A stretch of 6,316 bases of DNA from Verrucomicrobiota bacterium. GTDB taxonomy: Bacteria > Verrucomicrobiota > Verrucomicrobiia > Verrucomicrobiales > Akkermansiaceae. Below, piece after piece: positions 1 to 6,118 of the stretch. The stretch covers positions 1-6,316 of the forward strand of contig VFJU01000137.1 in assembly GCA_009885905.1 (NCBI GenBank), in the 5' to 3' direction. Under the pieces are notes generated by a model. The model did not search any database and was not told where the DNA came from. It saw nothing but the letters and a program-made list of their open reading frames with translations. Every line of letters begins with the position of its first letter. Positions within the stretch are counted from its first letter, which is position 1. The translations under genes were made by a program, and so were the position numbers.

Positions 1-169
1 AACCCGTGAATTTTTCGCACATCCGCATCAGCATCCGGAAATGTTCCCGTTCATCCACCTCCAATAAAAAGTCTCGCCCCACGATTCGTGAAATACAGTG
101 GTAAATAGCGGGTTTCGTCGTCGAATCCTTCCAAGGTGCAATCCATCGCTTGCGGTTGTTCATGCTCAT
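1..169 (-). CDS. REP-associated tyrosine transposase (RAYT, Y1/IS200-like), N-terminal part only
   Basis: Reading the minus strand from the ATG at 169 gives 56 open codons that continue off the left edge. The translation contains AIYHCISRIVGRDF (residues 21-34) followed by EREHFRMLMRMCEKFTG (40-56). This is the typical N-terminus of Y1-type transposases of the RAYT group: a YHCISR strand, then an EHF..ML helix. RAYTs are HUH-type single-strand DNA transposases that are usually chromosomal single-copy genes and mobilise short REP palindromes. The HUH motif and catalytic tyrosine would lie beyond the window and cannot be checked. An in-frame TAA at 184-182 limits the start to 169 or the second ATG at 163; neither has a good Shine-Dalgarno sequence. 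The gene is divergent from the pseudopilin and probably functionally unrelated to it. The family call is by recognition of the N-terminal pattern. Confidence 0.78.
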   Translation of the reverse strand, partial: MSMNNRKRWIAPWKDSTTKPAIYHCISRIVGRDFLLEVDEREHFRMLMRMCEKFTG

Positions 170-470
170 GATGGCGGGATATTACCCACTGGCAACTTGG
201 AGGCAAGGAAATTCTCTGTTAAAAAGTCTGACTTCTTGTGTAAAAAAAGCTGGGACAATTTACACCGTTGGCGACAAGTGGGCATGGCTTGGAGGTCCAA
301 ACCTAACGGGCGTGGGGAAGGGTGAGACGCCAGTAATCATTTTTTACGGACGTCGTTCGGCACTTATATTGTCGGCCTGTCAACCTTTCATCCGACTGGT
401 TAAATTTCCTTGATCCATCGATATTTTTTGGTCAATCCACCGTTTTATTCTAAACCGTCATTTTAATATC
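170..470. other. Divergent intergenic region without a convincing gene
   Basis: This 301-base gap separates the minus-strand transposase from the pseudopilin. Short open frames on the plus strand (98-325 and 150-413) have no family resemblance, and the first overlaps the transposase start. Two short inverted repeats are visible: GGCGT at 309-313 with ACGCC at 327-331 (13-base loop), and GTCGG at 371-375 with CCGAC at 392-396 (16-base loop). Both are only 5 bp and could be chance, or degenerate REP-like remnants near a RAYT. The last 60 bases before the pseudopilin are AT-rich and probably contain its promoter, but I cannot place a convincing -35/-10 pair. I see no riboswitch that I recognise. 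Confidence 0.5.
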
Positions 471-1214
471 ATGAAAAAATTACCTTTTCGAGCAGTGGAC
501 GGCTTCACCCTTGTGGAATTGTTGGTGGTTATTGTCATCATTGCCACTCTGGCGGCGTTGTCCTTCGTGGGGCTTACGCGGATGCGGGCGTCGGGTGATA
601 CCGCTGTTTCGGTTAGTTCCCTGCGGCAATTGCAGTTGGCAAATGTTTCTTACGCGGCGGATCACAATGGTCGCTACGCCTCTTACTCCACCGAGGATGA
701 AGCTGCAGGCACCCTTGTCCGCTGGTACAAGTGCCCTTCCTTTATCGTTTATCTCACCGGAGACGAAACTCAGTTGGCGGCAAATCCAACCAGCACCGAA
801 GTTTCTGTGCCACCGGCTCTACTCGACCCGACCACGGTTCGTGCGAAAAAAAGAATGTGGGACAAAATCGAGGGTAATTTTGGCATGAACCACGAGTGGA
901 TGACTACCCAACCCAAGGACGCTAACGGAATCAAGGACAAGTACACAACAACCTCTGGGGTGAAGAACCCCGGACGGACATTTGTTTTTGTCACCGCGAC
1001 CGATGGTGCCGCGAAATATGGAGGTCGTCTGAAATGGGATGCCGCCAACGCGATTGAAGGAAAAACCACGGACGGTAAAATGGCCTTCAGGCATGCGAAC
1101 AAGGCAACAGTCGTTTTTTATGACGGGTCGGTCGGCTTTGTGACGCTTGGTGACATCAAGCGATACGACAGCATCGGTGGCAAAAACAACGTCTTTTGGA
1201 ACGGTACCCTCTGA
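471..1214 (+). CDS. Pseudopilin-like secreted protein with prepilin cleavage motif and H-X9-DG signature
   Basis: The 247-residue protein begins with a short basic leader and then G11-FTLVELLVVI. This is the classic type IV prepilin/type II pseudopilin cleavage and methylation site: cleavage between G11 and F12, with E16 as mature Glu5. A hydrophobic helix follows to about residue 33. Near the C-terminus, HANKATVVFYDG places H208 nine residues before D218-G219, which is the H-X9-DG signature of the processing-associated pilin-like proteins abundant in Verrucomicrobiota, Planctomycetota and Lentisphaerota. Prepilin peptidase would process it at the inner membrane, and the globular part (about 35-247) would face the periplasm or outside. 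No pilus assembly genes lie nearby, so it probably uses machinery encoded elsewhere. There is no evident Shine-Dalgarno sequence before the ATG, but the motif position fixes this start. Only 64 bases separate it from the next gene, so the two may be co-transcribed. Its specific role is unknown. Confidence 0.9.
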   Translation: MKKLPFRAVDGFTLVELLVVIVIIATLAALSFVGLTRMRASGDTAVSVSSLRQLQLANVSYAADHNGRYASYSTEDEAAGTLVRWYKCPSFIVYLTGDETQLAANPTSTEVSVPPALLDPTTVRAKKRMWDKIEGNFGMNHEWMTTQPKDANGIKDKYTTTSGVKNPGRTFVFVTATDGAAKYGGRLKWDAANAIEGKTTDGKMAFRHANKATVVFYDGSVGFVTLGDIKRYDSIGGKNNVFWNGTL

Positions 1215-1218
1215 ATTC

Positions 1219-1273
1219 AAATCTCCCTAAATCTCCCTAATCTCCCAAATCTCCCAAATCTCCCAAATCTCCT
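1219..1273 (+). repeat. Short tandem repeat (about 6 x AAATCTCCC) in the leader of the beta-strand-repeat gene
   Basis: Six imperfect units lie head to tail: AAATCTCCCT at 1219 and 1229, AATCTCCC at 1239, AAATCTCCC at 1247 and 1256, and AAATCTCCT at 1265. Unit length varies from 8 to 10 bases. The array starts four bases after the pseudopilin stop and ends five bases before the ATG at 1279. It thus occupies nearly the whole intergenic gap and the place where a ribosome binding site should be. There is no purine-rich Shine-Dalgarno sequence; the repeat core resembles the anti-Shine-Dalgarno strand instead. The function is unknown. Possible roles are slipped-strand length variation affecting translation, or a pyrimidine-rich protein-binding leader. 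Confidence 0.9.
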
Positions 1274-1278
1274 AAAAT

Positions 1279-4200
1279 ATGAAATTATCAAAATTCCCAT
1301 TCTTCGCCCCGAGTTCCTCTTTAAATCAGGCCACTCGCTTCTTAACGCTCTCTCTCGCTGTCACGGCCGCGATTCCCATGGCCCATGCGGTCGAAAAGGT
1401 ATGGGGCGGCGTAGGCTCTACGACAACAACCGCCACCTTCAATACGGCAACGAACTGGGATGGTGGTACGGCACCCAGCGGAAGTGTTAGCGGCGACACC
1501 GTTGCCTTCGGCACAACAGGCAATCTTGCTCCAGATCTTGGCACTGCGACTCGCTCGGTTCTGGGCTTCGTATTCAATCCAGGTGCCAATGCTTTTTCTT
1601 TTGAAAGTACCTTCGCTACGGGTAATATTCTAACGATCGGTGCAAGCGGCATCGCGAACAACGCAGCCAACGCGCAAACATTTGGAACCACCATTGGTCT
1701 GGCAGTAAACACATCGCAACCATGGACGGTCGCATCTGGTGGATCGCTCGTGGTGAATGGTGCTCTTAACATTCCGTCCAGCACACTGACCTTGGGTGCC
1801 GCCAGCACTGGCACCGGCAGTATTTTCCTCAATGGCAACATCACATCGCTTACCGGCAAGCTGAGTATCGTGGACGGCACGGTGAATCTAGCCGGAGATA
1901 ACTCAGGCTCCGCGGCGGTGGTCAACCTCGCGGGGGGCACATTGAACATCAACAACAACAAGGCGCTGGGCACCGGGGTCTCTCTGTCATTCGCCGCCAG
2001 CTCCACGGTCAATAACACCAGTGGTGTCGCGGTAATCAATGCCGGAAATCAAACTTGGTCATGGCCCGGTAATAACACCACGGTCACGGTCCCTCAAACG
2101 GTTCCTCTAACTAACCCACTCACTTTCGGTAACATCGCGAGCACCGCTGCAAACAATCTAGACCTTGGCTCGGGAGTCGTGGCGGCATCGAGCAGCCGCT
2201 CGATCATTCTCGCAGGCACCGGCACGACCCTCACGATGGGCCCAGTCAACATCACAAGCGTGAGTTCGGGCCGAACACTGACAGCCACGGGCGCTGGTAA
2301 CACTGTAAACATGCGTGGTCTAACACTTTCGGCGAATACGACCACTGCCGTGACAGTAGTCCTCGCGGGATCGGCGAACATTGGCGTCACGGGTCCGATC
2401 GTCAATGGTTCGGCGTTCGCTCATGGAATAGAAATTGCGAGCACGGGTACCACCACGCTATCTGGTGTCAACACCTTCACGGGTAATGTCGCACTCACCG
2501 CAGGCACATTGAACATCAATAACAATAACGCGCTGGGCTCCGGAACTTCTTTGTCATGTGCTGCCAGCACCACGATTAATAACACCAGTGGTGTCGCGGT
2601 GATCAATGCCGGAAATCAAACTTGGTCATGGCCCAGTAACAACACCACGGTCACGGTCCCTCAAACGGCTCCTCTAACAAACCCACTTACTTTCGGTACC
2701 CTCGCAAGCACCGCTACAAACAATCTGGACCTCGGCACGGGAGTTGTGACGGTAACGAGCAGCCGCTCGATCATTCTCGCAGGCACCAGCACGACCCTCA
2801 CGATGGGTCCGGTCAACATCACAAACACGGGTTCAGGTCGAACGCTGACAGCCACGGGTGCTGGTAACACTCTAAACATGCGTGGTCTAACACTCTCGGC
2901 TGGCACTGCCCCTGTCACGGTGGTCCTCGCGGGAACGGCGAACATTGGCGTCACGGGTCCGATCGTCAACGGTTCGGCGTTTGCGAACGGTGTCGAAATT
3001 GACCTGACCGGATCGGCTGTGTTTTCTGGAGTAAATACCTATAGCGGGGTCACCAAGATCAGCAGCGGCACACTCCAAGTTAGCGGACCCTCAGCGTTGC
3101 CAAGCAGTTCTAACTTAAATAGTGGCGGTAGCACCGGCGACACCTCCGTCTTGAATTTCGCAGCTGCAAGTCCCAGTTATGCGATGAACTCTATCAGTAT
3201 CGGTGGCATCATGAGATTCACGGCCCCTGCTTCTGGCGCTGCGACGATCACTTTTGCTGGTGGGGCTGCACAAGGATTCACCGGAGCCGCCGCCGAGAAA
3301 AAAATCAGTGTGGCAGCCGGAGTGACGGTCCTAGTCAATGGATCAGCCTTTAATCTTCTTGGCGCTGCTACAACCGCTAACAGAGATCACACGCTCCAGG
3401 TGGATGGATCCATGACCTTCAACTCGGTGATTGAGTCGACGGGTGCTTCATTCACGGCAGGTTTCTCCAAAACGGGCACGGGTGTTCTTACCCTGGGCGC
3501 CGCTAACACCTATAATGGGACCACCTTTGCGGAGGCTGGCATTCTGCGACTCGGCAACGCCACCGCGATTCCCGGCGGCATCGCTGCCACCGGTGGCACG
3601 AGCGCTTTGGTCCTCAGTGGCGGTGCCATCATCGGACTTACCCCTGCCAGCGGTGACTTCACCAGGAACATTTCAGCCGCTGCGTTCGACTATAGCCCGA
3701 CTTCACCGAACCCAGTAATACCACTTCCGAATACAGACGTCGGCTGGGAAACCGGCGAAACAGCTGGTCTCGCGGCATTCGGTGGAAACCGCAATATCAA
3801 CTTCGGCGGTGCTGGAGCTTCGGTAAGCTGGAGCAGCAGCAATGGCAGATTTGGTAGCGGCCTGATCTTGGGGCACAGTACTTCGGACAGCACGGTCACG
3901 ATGGTTAACGGAATCGGTATCGGATCTTCCGCCGTTCGCACATTCATCGTCAACGATGGAAGTCAAGCGGTGGACGCCATCCTCAGTGGTGTAGTTTCGG
4001 GTAGTTTGGGAGCCACCTTCGTCAAGGATGGTGCGGGCACGCTTGCTCTGAACGCCGTCAATACGTACCTCAGCGATACCCAAGTCCTCGCAGGCGTGTT
4101 AGCGGTCAACGGCACCTCCATCGCTAACGCCAATAAGCTCGTCATCGACGGGGGCAAAGTGCAACTAACAGGAACAGAAACGGTAGGCAGCTTGTTCTTT

Positions 4201-4710
4201 GGTGCCGTTCAGCAAGCTTTCGGAACTTGGGGCGCAACCGGTTCAGGCGCGACAAACATCGATAATGTCCGCTTCTCCGGTACGGGCGTGCTCAGTGTGG
4301 TGGAAGTGGTTCTGGATCCATACACATCCTGGATCAACGGCGCTGCTTATAATACCCCTCCGCTCAGCACTGCCGACAAATTACCAACTGCAGATCCTGA
4401 CGGTGACAGCATCAACAATCTAATGGAATTCGTACTGGGTGGCAACCCGGTGGTTTCTTCGCAGTCCATCTTGCCGACCCAAGCAACGGTTGGTTCGAAC
4501 TTGGTTCTCAGTTACAAGCGCAGCGATGCGTCAGAATCTCCTGCTACGACCCAAACCGGTCAATGGAGTACGGACCTAAGCACATGGACGACAGTTACTC
4601 CGGTACTCGTTGCTGAAAATGGCGCGGCTGCGGATGATATGACGATCTCGGTGCCCACGAGCAATGCAGTCGCAGGTCGCTTATTTGTTCGCCTGAAAGT
4701 GGTCAAGTAA
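1279..4710 (+). CDS. Large secreted autotransporter-associated beta-strand-repeat protein
   Basis: The 1143-residue protein has a signal peptide (hydrophobic stretch about 21-35, likely cleavage after AHA at 35-37). A start typical of verrucomicrobial repeat proteins follows (VWGG...NWDGG...DTVAFG). The body is rich in Gly, Ala, Thr, Ser, Asn and Val, as expected of a beta-helix, and carries PATR-type motifs: STGTTTLSGVNTFTG, LTGSAVFSGVNTYSG, KTGTGVLTLGAANTYNG (731-747) and KDGAGTLALNAVNTY (916-930). Residues 220-408 and 409-596 are a tandem duplication. A GTETVGSLFFG...GTWG...FSGTGVLSV segment spans about 965-1009. The C-terminal module (about 1013-1143) holds DPDGDSINNLMEF (1039-1051), similar to a calcium-binding EF-hand-like loop, and ends in RLFVRLKVVK. 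There is no outer-membrane barrel domain and no PEP-CTERM anchor, so it is not a classical type V autotransporter. It contains one cysteine (C427). A surface or matrix adhesin/scaffold role is an inference; the ligand is unknown. Confidence 0.88.
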   Translation: MKLSKFPFFAPSSSLNQATRFLTLSLAVTAAIPMAHAVEKVWGGVGSTTTTATFNTATNWDGGTAPSGSVSGDTVAFGTTGNLAPDLGTATRSVLGFVFNPGANAFSFESTFATGNILTIGASGIANNAANAQTFGTTIGLAVNTSQPWTVASGGSLVVNGALNIPSSTLTLGAASTGTGSIFLNGNITSLTGKLSIVDGTVNLAGDNSGSAAVVNLAGGTLNINNNKALGTGVSLSFAASSTVNNTSGVAVINAGNQTWSWPGNNTTVTVPQTVPLTNPLTFGNIASTAANNLDLGSGVVAASSSRSIILAGTGTTLTMGPVNITSVSSGRTLTATGAGNTVNMRGLTLSANTTTAVTVVLAGSANIGVTGPIVNGSAFAHGIEIASTGTTTLSGVNTFTGNVALTAGTLNINNNNALGSGTSLSCAASTTINNTSGVAVINAGNQTWSWPSNNTTVTVPQTAPLTNPLTFGTLASTATNNLDLGTGVVTVTSSRSIILAGTSTTLTMGPVNITNTGSGRTLTATGAGNTLNMRGLTLSAGTAPVTVVLAGTANIGVTGPIVNGSAFANGVEIDLTGSAVFSGVNTYSGVTKISSGTLQVSGPSALPSSSNLNSGGSTGDTSVLNFAAASPSYAMNSISIGGIMRFTAPASGAATITFAGGAAQGFTGAAAEKKISVAAGVTVLVNGSAFNLLGAATTANRDHTLQVDGSMTFNSVIESTGASFTAGFSKTGTGVLTLGAANTYNGTTFAEAGILRLGNATAIPGGIAATGGTSALVLSGGAIIGLTPASGDFTRNISAAAFDYSPTSPNPVIPLPNTDVGWETGETAGLAAFGGNRNINFGGAGASVSWSSSNGRFGSGLILGHSTSDSTVTMVNGIGIGSSAVRTFIVNDGSQAVDAILSGVVSGSLGATFVKDGAGTLALNAVNTYLSDTQVLAGVLAVNGTSIANANKLVIDGGKVQLTGTETVGSLFFGAVQQAFGTWGATGSGATNIDNVRFSGTGVLSVVEVVLDPYTSWINGAAYNTPPLSTADKLPTADPDGDSINNLMEFVLGGNPVVSSQSILPTQATVGSNLVLSYKRSDASESPATTQTGQWSTDLSTWTTVTPVLVAENGAAADDMTISVPTSNAVAGRLFVRLKVVK
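1936..2502 (+). repeat. Intragenic tandem duplication, copy 1 (189 codons)
   Basis: Codons 220-408 of the repeat protein, starting GTLNINNNKALG. The copy contains INAGNQTWSWP, TVTVPQT, LTNPLTFG, SSRSIILAGT, TTLTMGPVNIT, GRTLTATGAGNT and NIGVTGPIVNGSAF, all present in the same order in copy 2. Equivalent positions lie 567 bases apart at the start and 564 near the end, because copy 1 has one extra codon at SANTTTAVTVV. Similarity is high to about 2436 and fades in the last 65 bases. Confidence 0.93.
2503..3066 (+). repeat. Intragenic tandem duplication, copy 2 (188 codons)
   Basis: Codons 409-596, starting GTLNINNNNALG. It matches copy 1 at roughly 85% of residues by eye through about base 3000, with DNA similarity equally high and long identical stretches such as the one coding INAGNQTWSWP. 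It carries the protein's only cysteine (TGT at 2557-2559) where copy 1 has phenylalanine. It is followed by GTLQVSGPSALP, a more diverged version of the unit's opening, so the boundary coincides with the beta-strand-repeat period. Confidence 0.93.
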
Positions 4711-4882
4711 TCGAACGCTTCAATATCCCCCTCATCATTACGAAATGATCCGCTGTTTAAATCCCTCCTTTCTAATATAATTTTTTCAATCTAGTGAATT
4801 TTATTACGTATTCGTGATTGTGCAGGTCATTAGACTTTTAAATTCTGACTTTTATGACACTCATTTGTTTTTTGCTTTGTAA
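4711..4882. promoter_or_regulatory. AT-rich intergenic region, probable promoter region of the GH88 gene
   Basis: The 172-base gap is visibly more AT-rich than the flanking genes. It separates the repeat-protein stop from the GH88 start and is long enough for a separate promoter. I found no clear -35/-10 pair; TTGTGC at 4818-4823 with TAAATT at 4839-4844 is the best candidate, with poor spacing and match. No Shine-Dalgarno sequence precedes the GH88 ATG; the last 20 bases are T-rich. Confidence 0.35.
4734..4749 (+). terminator. Weak hairpin after the repeat-protein gene, possible terminator
   Basis: ATCATT (4734-4739) and AATGAT (4744-4749) form a 6-bp stem with a 4-base ACGA loop, 24 bases after the stop codon. 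The stem is AT-rich with only one G-C pair, and no T-run follows directly. It is therefore a poor intrinsic terminator; its position is the main argument for it. Confidence 0.2.
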
Positions 4883-6118
4883 ATGCTAATGAATTCAAAT
4901 TCTAATCACTTAAATATCTCTCGAAGAGTGGCTCGCATCTTCTTGCTTTCCGTGCTCTTGGGTATTTCTAACGTGGGTCTTGCTGAGCCTGTTGATTCTG
5001 ACGCACTGCTCCGCACGATCCCCGAAAGCTTCAAGTCGGCCGCCAGTCAATACAGTCTTATGTTAGACGGTTGCAAAGGTGACCCCAAAATTCCACGGAG
5101 TTATGAGGGCGGTCAGCTCAAGATGGTTGCGCCGAAAGATTGGACGAGCGGGTTCTTTGCGGGTTCGCTCTGGTATCTCTACGAATTCACTCATGATCCA
5201 AAGTGGCAGGCTGCCGCGGTCGACTACACCGCCCGGCTCGAAAGCATCAAAGATTATCAAGGTAGTCACGACGTTGGTTTCATTCTTGGATGCAGCTTCG
5301 GCAACGGATATCGTCTGACGAAAAATCCTGCCTATCTTGAAATCATGAACCAGGGAGCTGAGTCGCTCACCACCCGTTTCAATCCAAACGTTGGACTCTT
5401 GCGCTCGTGGGATCATGGAAAATGGAATTATCCGGTGATCATCGATAACATGATGAACTTGGAATTTCTGATAGATGTTTCGAAACAAGCTGGCAAATCG
5501 CGCTATCGAGAGATAGCGTTCTCTCACGCTGATAAAACTACGAAAAATCATTTCCGCGATGATTCTAGCAGTTTTCATGTGGTGGATTACGATCCTGTGA
5601 CTGGCGAGGTGTTGGCAAAAAAAACTCACCAAGGAGCGGCAGACGGTTCCTCGTGGGCGAGAGGTCAGGCATGGGCCTTGTACGGCTATACCATGATGTT
5701 TCGCGAAACAGGCAACCCAGTTTACCTATCACAAGCAACCAAGGTTGCAGATTTCATTCTCAACCACCCACGCCTCCCAGCAGACAAGATTCCATACTGG
5801 GATTTCGACGCTGCGGCGATCCCTGATGTTCCTCGCGATGCTTCTGCTGCCGCGGTGATGAGCTCTGCGCTGATCGAATTAAGCACCAAGACGACGGGCA
5901 AAGCATCAAGTCAATACTTGGCCCTCGCACAGCAACAATTGATATCGCTATCGTCGCCAAATTATACTGCAAAAGTAGATGAAAATGGAAATTTCATTCT
6001 CATGCACAGCGTAGGGAATATGCCTGCGAACAGTGAAGTGAATGTCCCAATCAATTATGCGGATTATTACTACCTTGAAGCATTGTTACGATACCGTCGA
6101 TTGAAGGAAACCTTATGA
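4883..6118 (+). CDS. Exported glycoside hydrolase family 88, unsaturated glucuronyl hydrolase
   Basis: The 411-residue protein has a signal peptide (basic RRVAR at 14-18, hydrophobic 19-33, likely cleavage after GLA at 32-34). An (alpha/alpha)6-barrel domain of normal family length follows. GH88 hallmarks appear in order: DWTSGFFAG (86-94), SHDVGF with D130, IIDNMMNLEFL with D188, HQGAADGSSWARGQAW (249-264) and a C-terminal NYADYYYLEALLR. D130 and D188 correspond to the two catalytic aspartates known in Bacillus UGL (Asp88 and Asp149), with similar spacing; all motif residues look intact. GH88 enzymes hydrolyse the 4,5-unsaturated uronic acid from the non-reducing end of lyase products of uronic-acid glycans, by hydration of the double bond. 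The exact glycan cannot be read from sequence. The start could be 4883 or the in-frame ATG at 4889; neither has a Shine-Dalgarno sequence. Its stop overlaps the next start, implying a shared mRNA. GH105 is a less likely alternative family. Confidence 0.93.
   Translation: MLMNSNSNHLNISRRVARIFLLSVLLGISNVGLAEPVDSDALLRTIPESFKSAASQYSLMLDGCKGDPKIPRSYEGGQLKMVAPKDWTSGFFAGSLWYLYEFTHDPKWQAAAVDYTARLESIKDYQGSHDVGFILGCSFGNGYRLTKNPAYLEIMNQGAESLTTRFNPNVGLLRSWDHGKWNYPVIIDNMMNLEFLIDVSKQAGKSRYREIAFSHADKTTKNHFRDDSSSFHVVDYDPVTGEVLAKKTHQGAADGSSWARGQAWALYGYTMMFRETGNPVYLSQATKVADFILNHPRLPADKIPYWDFDAAAIPDVPRDASAAAVMSSALIELSTKTTGKASSQYLALAQQQLISLSSPNYTAKVDENGNFILMHSVGNMPANSEVNVPINYADYYYLEALLRYRRLKETL
6104..6108 (+). 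promoter_or_regulatory. Shine-Dalgarno site for the downstream esterase-like gene
   Basis: AAGGA lies inside the last codons of the GH88 gene, six bases before the ATG at 6115. It is the only clear Shine-Dalgarno sequence among the plus-strand genes here. It supports the 6115 start over the in-frame ATG at 6142. Confidence 0.7.

Noticed and set aside
293..304. AGGT-CCAA-ACCT mini-hairpin
   Set aside because: Four-base-pair stem only; expected by chance in a gap of this size.
98..413. Two short plus-strand open frames (98-325 and 150-413)
   Set aside because: No recognisable domain or ribosome binding site; the first overlaps the start of the minus-strand transposase. Likely chance.
1219..1273. 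Possible CRISPR-like array
   Set aside because: Units are only 8-10 bases, imperfect, and have no spacers between them; this is a simple tandem repeat.
1326..2969. A series of long open frames on the minus strand opposite the repeat protein (1326-2039, 2094-2405, 2421-2606, 2661-2969)
   Set aside because: They are shadows of biased codon use in a Thr/Ala/Gly/Val-rich repeat gene. The 2094-2405 and 2661-2969 frames resemble each other only because the sense strand is duplicated. No family resemblance or start signals.
1279..4710. Classical type V autotransporter
   Set aside because: No C-terminal translocator barrel of about 250-300 residues; the C-terminus is a small strand-rich module.
1213..4900. 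GAATTCAAAT occurs both just after the pseudopilin stop (1214-1223) and just after the GH88 start (4891-4900)
   Set aside because: Ten bases of low-complexity similarity, one in a gap and one inside coding sequence; no flanking match, so probably chance.
5063..5632. 189-codon minus-strand frame opposite the GH88 gene
   Set aside because: The sense frame has a full set of GH88 motifs; the antisense translation resembles no protein family I know.
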